Below are positions 1 to 8,411 of a stretch of 55,604 nucleotides of DNA, in pieces. How positions within the stretch are numbered: position 1 is the first letter of the stretch; each line of letters starts with the position of its first letter. Below the pieces are notes generated by a model. It was not told where the DNA came from. It did not search any database and saw only the letters and a list, made by a program, of their open reading frames with translations. Source of the DNA: UMGS1613 sp963616135 (lineage in GTDB: Bacteria > Bacillota_I > Bacilli_A > RF39 > UBA660); assembly GCA_963616135.1 (NCBI GenBank), contig CAVEJT010000002.1, positions 1 to 55,604 of the forward strand. Reading direction: 5' to 3'. The position numbers were made by a program, and so were the translations under genes.

Positions 1-116
1 CCATATTTCATATATACTCGATATTAAATATAATATTTGGATTTTTTACTTACGATATAATTATAAAGTTAATTGCAAATACCAATAAAAAATGATATAC
101 TTTATATGGTGATAGT

Positions 117-545
117 ATGTCTAAGAGAAGAGTTCCCAAAGTATCTAAAAGAAGACTTAGTTGTTTTGGGCCTATTTGTTTAATAATAATAGTGTATTTT
201 TCGTTTAGCTTATTATATAATATTTACACAATTTATGAATTGACAGTTGAAAAAAAGCAATTAGAAGAAAAGTATGTAAAATTACAAGAAGAAGCTGAAC
301 AATTAAAAATAGATATAGAAAAATTAAATGATCCAGAATATTTAGCTAATTATGCAAGAGAAAATTACTTATATTCTAAATCAGGTGAATATATTATACA
401 AATGGGTGATGAATACTCACAAACTACAGAAAAAATTGATACAATTAATACAACAATAAATAAAAATTATTTAATAATAGGACTATGTGTACTTGTATTT
501 TTAATATTTATATATATACTATCTAAAGGTAAAAAGAAAAAATAA
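117..545 (+). CDS. DivIC/FtsB-type septum formation protein with a second, C-terminal membrane helix
   Basis: 142 aa. Basic N-terminus, a membrane helix at about residues 17-38, a charged heptad-like coiled coil at about 43-70, then the DPEYLANYARE block (72-82) typical of the septum formation initiator family (DivIC/FtsB). Members bridge FtsL and FtsQ/DivIB in the divisome. Unusual: a second hydrophobic helix at about 118-135 followed by a lysine-rich tail; ordinary DivIC/FtsB proteins have one helix. The start is set by GGTGAT at 108-113. An extended -10 (TG at 93-94, TATACT 96-101) lies only 15 nt before the ATG. It is followed at once by a bidirectional terminator. Family call is good; the role of the extra helix is unknown. 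Confidence 0.75.
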   Translation: MSKRRVPKVSKRRLSCFGPICLIIIVYFSFSLLYNIYTIYELTVEKKQLEEKYVKLQEEAEQLKIDIEKLNDPEYLANYARENYLYSKSGEYIIQMGDEYSQTTEKIDTINTTINKNYLIIGLCVLVFLIFIYILSKGKKKK

Positions 546-548
546 AAG

Positions 549-577
549 GAACTATAATTTTACAGTTCCTTTTTTTT
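549..577 (+). terminator. Bidirectional intrinsic terminator
   Basis: GGAACT (549-554) pairs with AGTTCC (564-569) and is followed by eight T. It lies between converging genes, overlaps the lemA stop codon, and has an A-rich left flank that serves the minus strand. Confidence 0.85.
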
Positions 578-1094
578 CATCTACATTATTTCCATCAAAG
601 TAATCACGAGCTTTATAACCCTTTAATACAGCTATTAAATTAGTAGGAAAAGATTTAACTAATTTATTATAATCAGTAATAATATCATTATAATATTTTC
701 TTAATCCAACTATTTCGGATTCTGATTCCATAAGATTGATTTCTATTCTAATAAATTCTTTACAATTTTGTAATTTACTATATTTTTCTTTTAAAGCATG
801 AAATTCATTAATCGCATCATATAAATTTCTATCTAATTCAAAATTAGTAAGTTTTTTAGATCTTAAATTTTCTATCATTTGTAATATTGGTTCTTCAGTT
901 TCAATATTAGCATTTATTATACCTATTGATTTATTTAGAAGATCAAATCTTTTTCTTAATACTGCATCTATATTAACATCAGCTTCATTAATTCTAATTA
1001 TATAATCTTGATAACGATTATAAATAGATATTAATACTATTAGTATTAGGCATACTACAATTATTACTGATAGTGCTACTACAATAGTACTCAT
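552..1094 (-). CDS. lemA: LemA family membrane protein
   Basis: 180 aa from the ATG at 1094. One N-terminal membrane helix (about residues 4-24), then an alpha-helical domain with the family's NEAD...L.KR.DL block and the closing YNKLVKSFPTNLIA..KGYKARDYF segment. LemA proteins are widespread membrane-anchored four-helix proteins of unclear function. The frame is open upstream to a TTG at 1118, but GGTGAT at 1104-1099 (read on the minus strand) fixes the start at 1094. An extended -10 (TGtTATAAT, TATAAT at 1123-1118) precedes it. It faces gerQ's 3' end with no shared promoter. Confidence 0.9.
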   Translation of the reverse strand: MSTIVVALSVIIVVCLILIVLISIYNRYQDYIIRINEADVNIDAVLRKRFDLLNKSIGIINANIETEEPILQMIENLRSKKLTNFELDRNLYDAINEFHALKEKYSKLQNCKEFIRIEINLMESESEIVGLRKYYNDIITDYNKLVKSFPTNLIAVLKGYKARDYFDGNNVDEKKGTVKL

Positions 1095-1153
1095 ACACAT
1101 CACCTTATCTATAGACAATTATAACAAATTTTTAATTTCTTATCAATACTTTT

Positions 1154-1513
1154 TTATCCTTTAGATGGATAAAATTGTTGAACAGTATTAATCTCTTCAT
1201 CAAATTTAATATAATCTACATATATCATTAATAATAAATACCATTCGCCAGTAGTAGGATCACTTAAAATAATATGATCTCTACCAGATTGTTCTATAAT
1301 ACCGGTAAATACTTTATCACTCCAATCTTTAGAATCAGCAAAAGATTGATAAATAGATACTTTTTTACCTTTATTAACTCTTAAAATATTTTCTATATAA
1401 GATTGTTCATCAGGTATATATTCCTGAACACTTGATTGATTTGGAGTAGGCATACCATTAGAATATAAAGGTGTACCTGGAAATTTATTATTATTCATAT
1501 AATTGTTATTCAT
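1154..1513 (-). CDS. gerQ: Spore coat protein GerQ
   Basis: 119 aa. The Asn/Pro-rich N-terminus is followed by the conserved GerQ domain: QSYIENILR (37-45), KVFTGIIE (67-74), GRDHIILSDP (77-86) and YVDYIKFDEE (98-107). In Bacillus subtilis GerQ is an inner coat protein needed for proper germination and is cross-linked by the coat transglutaminase. Its presence, with gpr, spoVIF and sigK in this window, supports a spore-former. The start is supported by an AAAGGA Shine-Dalgarno upstream. No clear sigma-E or sigma-K promoter could be assigned. The transglutaminase-like gene at 19066 is not the Tgl family, so a link between the two is only a guess. Confidence 0.9.
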   Translation of the reverse strand: MNNNYMNNNKFPGTPLYSNGMPTPNQSSVQEYIPDEQSYIENILRVNKGKKVSIYQSFADSKDWSDKVFTGIIEQSGRDHIILSDPTTGEWYLLLMIYVDYIKFDEEINTVQQFYPSKG

Positions 1514-1582
1514 AAAACCGTCCTTTCTTTAAAATATATTTCAAAAAATTTAGAAATATGCTATAATTATCTTGGTGATAAT

Positions 1583-2146
1583 ATGAAAGTTAGTATAGGA
1601 GTGTCGGGAAGACATATTCATCTGACCCGCGAGCATTTAGAAATTTTGTTTGGAACGGATTACAAATTAGAAAAAAAGAGTGATTTAAAACAACCTGGTC
1701 AATTTGCTTCTAGTGCTTTAGTAACTCTTAAAACAGATAAATCCATAATAGAACATGTTAGAGTTTTAGGACCTCTTAGAGATTATACACAAGTTGAAAT
1801 AAGTAAAACAGATGCTCATAAATTAGGAATAAATCCACCAGTTAGGAATTCAGGGGACTTAATAGATAGTAGTCCTGTAACAATCATAGGTCCTATGGGT
1901 AGTATAGATTTAAAATACGGATGTATAATAGCAACTAGACATATACATATTAGACCAGATCAAATGAGAGCTTACAGTTTTGAAGGTAGAAAGACTGTTA
2001 ATGTAAAATTACCTGGTGAAAAAGGTGGAATAATTTACAATGTATATCTAAAAGTAAGTGAGGAATCATTTTTTGAAATGCATTTAGATTTAGATGATGC
2101 TAATGCTCATTTAATAAATAATGGTGATATAGGAGAGATAATATGA
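1583..2146 (+). CDS. pduL: PduL-type phosphate acyltransferase
   Basis: 187 aa, full length for the family. PduL interconverts acyl-CoA and acyl-phosphate and can replace Pta in acetate or propionate metabolism. Zinc-ligand histidines are visible in the two repeats: HIH at 11-13 and RHIH at 119-122, plus EMHLDLDDANA near 165-175. There is no N-terminal encapsulation peptide and no microcompartment genes nearby, so a cytosolic housekeeping phosphotransacetylase role is most likely. Promoter: extended -10 TGcTATAAT (TATAAT 1562-1567), GGTGAT 1574-1579, ATG 1583. Its TGA stop overlaps the next gene's ATG. Confidence 0.92.
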   Translation: MKVSIGVSGRHIHLTREHLEILFGTDYKLEKKSDLKQPGQFASSALVTLKTDKSIIEHVRVLGPLRDYTQVEISKTDAHKLGINPPVRNSGDLIDSSPVTIIGPMGSIDLKYGCIIATRHIHIRPDQMRAYSFEGRKTVNVKLPGEKGGIIYNVYLKVSEESFFEMHLDLDDANAHLINNGDIGEII

Positions 2147-3213
2147 AAAAAAGATATTTATTAATATTATTAATTACACTTTTAACTTCAATTTGTTTTG
2201 TTATCCCAATAAAAGTTGAAGCAAAAGCAGAGTACTATTGTACTTATAGTACATCTAGTAAAGATATAAAAATTAAATTTAGATTAGACTTGGGAAGAGA
2301 TGGAACAGAAGCTGAAAAAGCAGAACTTTATGGTAAAGATGTTGTACTTAATACATCATTGTCTTCCACTAACTCCGAAAAAGTACAAAATTGGTCTTCA
2401 AAATTTAAGAAAATTAACTTTACGGGACGAGATTATTATCATAAAAATATAAGTTGCCCACCAAAAGCAATTTTAGTATTAGATCGCCCAAGAGATTGGT
2501 GGTTTTTACGAGAAGAATGGAAAACTACTTATTATTTATTTGTTTCAGATCAAGATCATATAAATGAATTTCAAAAAGCAATAAAGAAAGAGTATTCAAA
2601 AATAGTAGATGGTTACCCAATCGTTTTTGATTTAAATCAACAAACAAAAGAAGAAAGTCCAGAAACACCTGCTTCCTGTTTAGAGTTTAACGAAAAAGCA
2701 AGTAAAAATGCAAAAAAAGGAACAGCCGAATATTATTCATGCGAAAACAACCCATACTTTGCTTGTATATGGAATGATAAATATGGTTATTGTAATGTTG
2801 ATAATTTACAATATGTAATGTGTGGAGATGCACGTGATATTCCAAAGGATGTTCCAGCACTCATTAGTTTTTTTGTAAATTTGCTTAAAATAGCAACTCC
2901 AATTATTTTGATAGCTACAAGTATGATTACTTTATTAAAAGCACTTTCTGCTTCTAAAGAGGATGAAATTAAGAAAGCTAAAAATGCTTTGCTTAGAAAA
3001 ATAATAGCTTCTGTTATGGTATTCTTTGTGATATCAATTGTACAGTTTGTAATATTAAAAGTAGCTCAAACGAGCGAAGCAGAGAATATATCATCTTGTA
3101 TGTCATGCTTCCTAAATAATGATTGTTCAGTAAATACATATTATAAAACTACTGTAAGTGGTGTAGATATTTGTACAAACCTTTATGGTGAAGATGTTAA
3201 GTGTAGTAAATAA
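2143..3213 (+). CDS. Cysteine-rich secreted protein with a paired-helix membrane domain, unknown function
   Basis: 356 aa, not recognised. An N-terminal signal peptide (hydrophobic residues 5-22, likely cut near VEA-KA at about 28) is followed by a roughly 200-residue extracellular part with cysteines at 33, 105, 179, 200, 208, 217 and 227. Then come two membrane helices (about 239-267 and 286-307) joined by a charged amphipathic linker, and a cysteine-rich tail (C319, C322, C328, C344, C354). The helix pair recalls VirB2/TrbC-type pilin subunits or holin-like proteins, but I see no conjugation genes. It overlaps pduL by 4 nt, so the two are probably co-translated. Its transcript ends at the terminator at 3244-3272. 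Confidence 0.75.
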   Translation: MKKRYLLILLITLLTSICFVIPIKVEAKAEYYCTYSTSSKDIKIKFRLDLGRDGTEAEKAELYGKDVVLNTSLSSTNSEKVQNWSSKFKKINFTGRDYYHKNISCPPKAILVLDRPRDWWFLREEWKTTYYLFVSDQDHINEFQKAIKKEYSKIVDGYPIVFDLNQQTKEESPETPASCLEFNEKASKNAKKGTAEYYSCENNPYFACIWNDKYGYCNVDNLQYVMCGDARDIPKDVPALISFFVNLLKIATPIILIATSMITLLKALSASKEDEIKKAKNALLRKIIASVMVFFVISIVQFVILKVAQTSEAENISSCMSCFLNNDCSVNTYYKTTVSGVDICTNLYGEDVKCSK

Positions 3214-3242
3214 TTGACAAAATAAGTATTGTGTGCTAATAT
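3214..3242 (+). promoter_or_regulatory. Sigma-A-type promoter for the yrrN-yrrO pair
   Basis: TTGACA (3214-3219), a 17-nt spacer, and extended -10 TGcTAATAT (TAATAT 3237-3242). It begins one base after the previous stop codon. The predicted start point (about 3249) falls in the left arm of the upstream gene's terminator, so the new RNA should not form that hairpin. Confidence 0.8.
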
Positions 3243-3243
3243 T

Positions 3244-3272
3244 AAGACGTCTAAAAAAGACGTCTTTTTTTT
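3244..3272 (+). terminator. Intrinsic terminator overlapping the next promoter's start point
   Basis: AAGACGTC (3244-3251) pairs with GACGTCTT (3259-3266), loop TAAAAAA, then a run of T to 3272. Confidence 0.85.
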
Positions 3273-3283
3273 GAGGTGATGTT

Positions 3284-4144
3284 ATGTCAAAAATAATAAC
3301 CATTCCATCTAGTATAGATGAAATAAATAAAACATTAGATATAATAGATGGTTTTATAATTGGAATAGATAATATGAGTGTTAATACTAATTTAAATATA
3401 TCAATAAATAGTATTAGTATATTAGATGATTATAAAGATAAAGATATTTTTATTTCTTTAAATAAAAATATGCATAATATAGATTTGAAACATTTGAAAG
3501 ATATTATGATTAAACTAAATAACTATAATATAAAAGGTGTTTTATATTATGATGTTGCAGTATTACAAATATATAAAGAAATAAAACCTAATTATGAATT
3601 AGTATGGTCACAAGAACATTCAACAACTAATTATAGTACAATTAATTATTGGTATGAGAAGGGTGTTAAATACACATATTTATCTAGTGATATAACTTTT
3701 GAAGAAATAAAAGAGATTAAACAAAATAGTAAATCAACATTATTAGTAAATTTATTTGGATATTTACCTATGTTTGTATCTAAAAGACATATAGTTAAAA
3801 ACTACTTAAATTATTTTAAATTAAAAGACTCTTCAAAAATTAATTATATGGAAAAAGAAAATAAGATATATCCTATAATAGATAAAGAGATTGGAACTAT
3901 GTGTTATTCTAATAATATATTAAATGGATTAAAATATAGTTTAGATTTACTTGATTGTTATATAGTATTAAATAGTTTAGATATTGATTTAGATAAATTT
4001 ATTTGTGTTATTAATTTATTTAGAAATGTTAATAGTAAAAATATAGAAGAAAGTAATAATAAAATAAATAATATGTTTAATAATGTAGATTTGGGATTTC
4101 TAGAAAAAAAGACAATATATAAGGTGAAGAAAAATGATAAATAA
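3284..4144 (+). CDS. yrrN: U32-family protein, YrrN/TrhP1-like
   Basis: 286 aa. It is a divergent, shorter member of the peptidase-U32 family and lies directly before a full U32 protein, the same order as yrrN-yrrO in Bacillus subtilis. There the pair (also called TrhP1/TrhP2) is needed for prephenate-dependent 5-hydroxylation of U34 in several tRNAs. Support in the sequence: a TIM-barrel-like pattern, a LNGLKYSLDLLDCYIVLNS-type C-terminal segment, and the 11-nt overlap with the next gene. The usual cysteine cluster is not evident here and is found in the partner. The methyltransferase trmR, often next door, is not in this window. Confidence 0.65.
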   Translation: MSKIITIPSSIDEINKTLDIIDGFIIGIDNMSVNTNLNISINSISILDDYKDKDIFISLNKNMHNIDLKHLKDIMIKLNNYNIKGVLYYDVAVLQIYKEIKPNYELVWSQEHSTTNYSTINYWYEKGVKYTYLSSDITFEEIKEIKQNSKSTLLVNLFGYLPMFVSKRHIVKNYLNYFKLKDSSKINYMEKENKIYPIIDKEIGTMCYSNNILNGLKYSLDLLDCYIVLNSLDIDLDKFICVINLFRNVNSKNIEESNNKINNMFNNVDLGFLEKKTIYKVKKNDK

Positions 4145-5333
4145 ACCAGAATTATTATCTCCAGCAGGTGATTTAGAAAGATTAAAGATAGCGCTTTTAT
4201 ATGGTGCAGATGCTGTATATATAGGCGGACCATTATTAAACTTAAGAGCAAACGCCATTAATTTTACAATGGAAGAAATAAAAGAAGGTGTAGAATTTGC
4301 TCATAAATTAAATAAAAAAGTATATGTTACTATTAATATAATGATACACAATGAAGAAATAAAGGAAATAAAAGAGTATTTAAAAACAATAGAAAAAATA
4401 GGTGTAGATGCAATAATAGTAAGTGATCCAACTATTATTGATATTGCTCGTAAAAATACTAATCTAGAAATACACTTATCAACACAAGCAAGTACTTTAA
4501 ATATAGAGGCTTGTAAGTATTGGAAAAGTGAAGGAGTAAGTAGAATTGTACTTGGAAGAGAATGCACTAAAAAAGAGATAAAGGAAATAATTGATAATGT
4601 AGATATAGAAATTGAAACATTTATACATGGAGCTATGTGTGCAGGTTATAGTGGTAGATGTGTTATGTCTAATTTTTTAACTAATAGGGATGCTAACCGT
4701 GGAGGATGTAGTCAGATATGTAGATGGGATTTTGATTTATTAGATGAAAATAAAAAACAAATAAAAGGTGATAGACCATTTACATTTTGTTCTAAGGATT
4801 TATCTATGTTAAAATATATACCTGATATGATTGATATGGGTATTGCTTCATTTAAAATAGAGGGTAGAATGCGTTCTTTATATTATATTGCTACAGTAGT
4901 TTCAATATATAGAAAAGTTATAGATGAATATTGTAACGATAAATTAAATTATACATATAATATGGAGTATGAAAGAATACTTTCTAATTGTGCCAATAGA
5001 GATTCAATAACACAATTCTTTAATGGAGTTTATGATGAAAATTGTAGTTATTATAATGGAAGAGAAGAGATATCTAATCAGGATTTTTTAGGGATAGTAT
5101 TAGACTATGACGAGACTACAAAAATAGCTACAATAGAACAAAGAAATTATTTCAAAAAAGGTGATATTGTAGAAATATTTGGACCCAAGCATGATACTAT
5201 TATATATAAAATAGATAAGATTATAAATGCTGATAATGAAATTATAGATGTTGTAAGGCATCCTAGAGAAATTGTAAAAATTAGTATAGAAAATAAATTA
5301 AATACATATGATATGATAAGAATCAAAAGATAG
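4134..5333 (+). CDS. yrrO: U32-family tRNA hydroxylation protein, YrrO/TrhP2-like
   Basis: 399 aa. Classic U32 features: LLSPAGDLERLKIALLYGADAVYIGG at the N-terminus (7-32), ETFIHGAMCAGYSGRC (161-176), then NRGGCSQICRW (188-198), followed by the SKDL segment. Cysteines 169, 176, 192 and 196 are the conserved set expected to bind an iron-sulfur cluster. Older annotation calls these collagenases or peptidases; current work on YegQ/TrhP and YrrO links them to 5-hydroxyuridine at tRNA position 34. It starts inside the end of the yrrN-like gene and is followed one base later by the greA promoter. Confidence 0.85.
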   Translation: MINKPELLSPAGDLERLKIALLYGADAVYIGGPLLNLRANAINFTMEEIKEGVEFAHKLNKKVYVTINIMIHNEEIKEIKEYLKTIEKIGVDAIIVSDPTIIDIARKNTNLEIHLSTQASTLNIEACKYWKSEGVSRIVLGRECTKKEIKEIIDNVDIEIETFIHGAMCAGYSGRCVMSNFLTNRDANRGGCSQICRWDFDLLDENKKQIKGDRPFTFCSKDLSMLKYIPDMIDMGIASFKIEGRMRSLYYIATVVSIYRKVIDEYCNDKLNYTYNMEYERILSNCANRDSITQFFNGVYDENCSYYNGREEISNQDFLGIVLDYDETTKIATIEQRNYFKKGDIVEIFGPKHDTIIYKIDKIINADNEIIDVVRHPREIVKISIENKLNTYDMIRIKR

Positions 5334-5362
5334 TTGACAAAACTAAATTTATGTAGTATTAT
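5334..5362 (+). promoter_or_regulatory. Sigma-A-type promoter for greA
   Basis: TTGACA (5334-5339), 17-nt spacer, TATTAT (5357-5362). The -35 follows the preceding TAG stop directly. Confidence 0.8.
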
Positions 5363-5399
5363 TTTGTATGTTTACAAGAAAAGATTGAGGTGAACGATT

Positions 5400-5870
5400 A
5401 TGTCAAAAGATAAAGAATTATATGTAACAGAAGAAGGATTAGAAGAAATAAAAAAAGAATTAGATGAATTAAAGCTTGTAAAAAGACCTGAGGTTATATC
5501 AGCTCTTAAAGATGCTAGAGCTCAAGGTGATTTAAGTGAAAATGCAGAATATGATGCAGCTAGAACAGAGCAAGCAGTAGTAGAATCTAGAATAAAAGAG
5601 TTAGAGACTATGTTAGAACGTGCAGTAGTTATAGAAAAAGTTAATACTGATGTAGTTTCTATAGGTACTAAAGTAACAATAGAATATGTTGATGATGATG
5701 ATCAAGAAGAATATTCTATAGTAGGTAGTCAAGAAGCAGATCCTTTTTCTAATAAAATATCAAATGAATCTCCAATAGCTAAGGCTATTTTAGGATTAAA
5801 AGTAGGAGATGTAGTATCTGTTGAAAGTCCAAATGGAAAATATGACGTTAAAATTTTAGCAATTAATTAA
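5400..5870 (+). CDS. greA: Transcription elongation factor GreA
   Basis: 156 aa, normal length. The N-terminal antiparallel coiled coil (about 1-75) carries the conserved ARAQGDLSENAEYDAA block (residues 39-54), whose acidic tip enters the RNA polymerase secondary channel and stimulates cleavage of backtracked RNA. The C-terminal FKBP-like domain contains the SIVGSQEADP and SPIAKAILG motifs. Strong GAGGTGA Shine-Dalgarno before the ATG. The gene order U32-U32-greA is also found in Bacillus. It has its own promoter and terminator. Confidence 0.97.
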   Translation: MSKDKELYVTEEGLEEIKKELDELKLVKRPEVISALKDARAQGDLSENAEYDAARTEQAVVESRIKELETMLERAVVIEKVNTDVVSIGTKVTIEYVDDDDQEEYSIVGSQEADPFSNKISNESPIAKAILGLKVGDVVSVESPNGKYDVKILAIN

Positions 5871-5898
5871 AACAGTAAATTTTTTTGCTGTTTTTTTA
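5869..5898 (+). terminator. Intrinsic terminator of greA
   Basis: AAAACAG (5869-5875) pairs with CTGTTTT (5888-5894), followed by T through 5897. Confidence 0.75.
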
Positions 5899-5932
5899 TT
5901 TTTATGTTAATATAATAATAGGATGTGATAAT

Positions 5933-6646
5933 ATGTTATTTAGAAAAGCAATTTTAATAGTTCATGGATTTGCAGGAGGCACTTATGATGAAGAGGCTTT
6001 AGCAAACTATCTAGAACTTAATAAATTTTATGATGTATATCAATTTACACTACCAGGTCATGAAAAAAATTTAAGTAAGGTTAAATATAGTGAATGGATT
6101 AGTGCAAGTGAAAAACAAATAGAGTGGTTAATAAGTAAAGGTTATAACAAAATTTATTTATTAGGTCATAGTATGGGTGGAGTAATTGCTACATACTTAG
6201 CTTCTAAATATAGTGAGGTAAAAAAACTAGTTTTAGCCGCACCTGCTTTTCAATATTTAGATGTAATAAAAGATAATTTAAATGTCACAAAATCACTTAA
6301 GATGACTCCGAAAGTAATAAAGACTTATGGTGGAGATGAAATATTTGCTAGACTCCTTAAATTAAATCCAAGTGCTATAAGAGAATTTATGTCATTAATA
6401 AAAGAATATTATAATTATCCAAAAGAAATAAAATGCCCAATATTATTAATACAAGGAAAAAATGATAATTTAGTGCCACTTACTTCTGTAAAATATGTAT
6501 ATGATAGTGTAAAATCTAAAGAAAAAAAATTAGTTTATGTAAACTCTTTAACACATGATATTTTTAGAAGTAATAGAGATGAAGAGATTTATAAACTAGT
6601 AGAAGACTTTTATAAAAAGGGTGGTAGTGGTATATCAACAATATAG
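5933..6646 (+). CDS. Alpha/beta-hydrolase, carboxylesterase or monoacylglycerol-lipase-like
   Basis: 237 aa. HGF oxyanion-type motif at 11-13, nucleophile elbow GHSMGG with Ser80, and a plausible Asp178 (GKNDNLVP) and His208 (THDIF) completing the triad. It resembles Est30-type carboxylesterases of Firmicutes; the natural substrate is unknown. The frame is open to 5885, inside the greA terminator, so I place the start at 5933 behind GTGAT (5925-5929) and a TATAAT at 5911-5916. It is a single-gene unit between two terminators. Confidence 0.88.
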   Translation: MLFRKAILIVHGFAGGTYDEEALANYLELNKFYDVYQFTLPGHEKNLSKVKYSEWISASEKQIEWLISKGYNKIYLLGHSMGGVIATYLASKYSEVKKLVLAAPAFQYLDVIKDNLNVTKSLKMTPKVIKTYGGDEIFARLLKLNPSAIREFMSLIKEYYNYPKEIKCPILLIQGKNDNLVPLTSVKYVYDSVKSKEKKLVYVNSLTHDIFRSNRDEEIYKLVEDFYKKGGSGISTI

Positions 6647-6671
6647 GAATTTTAAAATAATTCCTTTTTTT
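6646..6671 (+). terminator. Intrinsic terminator
   Basis: GGAATT (6646-6651) pairs with AATTCC (6659-6664), then seven T. Confidence 0.8.
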
Positions 6672-6710
6672 AATGTTATGTGATATAATACATACATTGG
6701 AAGTGATATT

Positions 6711-7733
6711 ATGAAAACTGATGATTTTGATTTTTACCTACCAGAGAATTTAATCGCACAAACACCTTTAGAAAGACGAGATTCTTCAAGATTATTAATA
6801 TTGGATAAAGAAACAGGAGAAATTACACATAAACATTTTACAGATATAATAGATTATTTAGATAAGGATGATATATTAGTTTTAAATGATACAAAAGTAA
6901 TGCCTGCAAGACTTTATGGTGTTAAGAATGAAACAAATGCAGTAATAGAAATACTTATGTTAAAAGAAAAAAATAAAGATGTTTGGGAATGTTTAGTAAA
7001 GCCAGCAAAAAGGGTAAAGGTAGGTACAGTTGTAAAATTTTCAGATGAATTAAACGCAGAATGTATAGGTATAGGTGAGGAAGGCATTAGAATATTTAAA
7101 TTTAATTATAAAGGAATATTCTATGAAATATTAGATAAATTAGGAGAGATGCCATTACCACCATATATTCATGAAAAATTAAAAGATAAAGATAGATACC
7201 AAACTGTATATGCTAAAAATATAGGTAGTGCAGCCGCACCAACAGCGGGCTTACATTTTACAGAAGATTTAATAAAAAAAATAAAAGCAAAGGGTATTAA
7301 AATGGAGTATATAACACTACATGTTGGACTTGGAACATTTAGACCTGTTAATGTAGAAGATGTAACAAAACATAAAATGCATAGTGAATTTTATCAAATG
7401 AGTAAAGAAGTGGCTGATGTTTTAAATGATGCTAAAAAGAACCACAAAAGAATAATAAGTGTTGGTACGACTTCTACAAGAACACTTGAAACAATAATGA
7501 ATTTATATGGTGAATTTAGAGAATGTAGTGGTTGGACAGACATATTTATATATCCTGGGTATAAATTTAAGGCAATAGACTCATTAATAACAAATTTTCA
7601 CTTACCTAAAAGCACATTAATAATGTTAGTAAGTGCTCTAGCTAGTAAAGAAAATATAATGAATGCATATAAAGAAGCAGTTAAAGAAGAATATAGATTT
7701 TTCTCATTTGGAGATAGTATGTTTATAAAGTAG
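6711..7733 (+). CDS. queA: S-adenosylmethionine:tRNA ribosyltransferase-isomerase (QueA)
   Basis: 340 aa, full length. It transfers and isomerises the ribosyl group of SAM to make epoxyqueuosine in tRNA wobble position 34. Family signatures: the DFDFYLPENLIAQ start, LNDTKVMPARLYG, GSAAAPTAGLHFT, HVGLGTFRPV and TDIFIYPGYKFK. Extended -10 TGaTATAAT (TATAAT 6684-6689) and an AGTGAT Shine-Dalgarno precede the ATG. It is followed after 6 nt by the kinase-fold gene and then miaA, forming a tRNA-modification operon. tgt is not in the window. Confidence 0.97.
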   Translation: MKTDDFDFYLPENLIAQTPLERRDSSRLLILDKETGEITHKHFTDIIDYLDKDDILVLNDTKVMPARLYGVKNETNAVIEILMLKEKNKDVWECLVKPAKRVKVGTVVKFSDELNAECIGIGEEGIRIFKFNYKGIFYEILDKLGEMPLPPYIHEKLKDKDRYQTVYAKNIGSAAAPTAGLHFTEDLIKKIKAKGIKMEYITLHVGLGTFRPVNVEDVTKHKMHSEFYQMSKEVADVLNDAKKNHKRIISVGTTSTRTLETIMNLYGEFRECSGWTDIFIYPGYKFKAIDSLITNFHLPKSTLIMLVSALASKENIMNAYKEAVKEEYRFFSFGDSMFIK

Positions 7734-7739
7734 GTATTT

Positions 7740-8408
7740 ATGGAAAAAAAAGAGATAGGAAAAAAGAAATTTTTGGGTAGTGGAAATTTTAATAAATGTT
7801 ATACATTAGAAAATGGAAATGTATATAAAGAATTTGGTAAACCTCTTAATTTAGTAGAAATAGATAGATTTAAATATTTATTAGAATATAGGAATTCTTC
7901 AATGGCATTTCCATTTGACTTTGTATATGATAATAATAAATTCTATGGTTATATAACAGAAAAAGCACCCGGTATAGTAATGGAAAAAGCATTTGAAAAA
8001 TCCAATATATTAGACATGTCTACTAATTCTATTAGAGTTGAAAAAGATATTAAGTACATATCGGACGGACTTATAATAATGTATGATTTTCATGATAACA
8101 ACTTTATGTATGATGGTAAAAAATTTACAATAATTGATTTTGATGAATATGCCAAGGTATCAATATATAGTAAAGATGAAATAATTAAAAGAAATACTAA
8201 AATATATAAGGGATTGTTTTATGAATTATTCAATGGAATTTTAAAAACAAATAGAAATACAAGTTATGTAGTAAATAGAATACAAAAGTATTATCATTTA
8301 GATATGACAGCAAGTGAAATGCTATATCAAATAAAAGAAGATTTGGATAAATATTATAAAACAGATATAAATAAACCAGAAGATATAAAACAAATAATAA
8401 GTAGGTGA
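7740..8408 (+). CDS. Protein-kinase-fold protein of unknown substrate
   Basis: 222 aa. Kinase-like signatures: glycine-rich loop GSGNFNKCY (13-21), candidate lysine K30 in VYKEF, catalytic-loop-like FHDNNFMYDG (117-126) and a metal-binding DFDEY (133-137). The domain is small and resembles aminoglycoside phosphotransferase/HipA-like or lipopolysaccharide-kinase-like proteins more than Ser/Thr kinases. Its place between queA and miaA, with its stop overlapping the miaA Shine-Dalgarno, suggests co-expression, but does not show that it acts on tRNA. Substrate unknown. Confidence 0.7.
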   Translation: MEKKEIGKKKFLGSGNFNKCYTLENGNVYKEFGKPLNLVEIDRFKYLLEYRNSSMAFPFDFVYDNNKFYGYITEKAPGIVMEKAFEKSNILDMSTNSIRVEKDIKYISDGLIIMYDFHDNNFMYDGKKFTIIDFDEYAKVSIYSKDEIIKRNTKIYKGLFYELFNGILKTNRNTSYVVNRIQKYYHLDMTASEMLYQIKEDLDKYYKTDINKPEDIKQIISR

Positions 8409-8411
8409 TTT

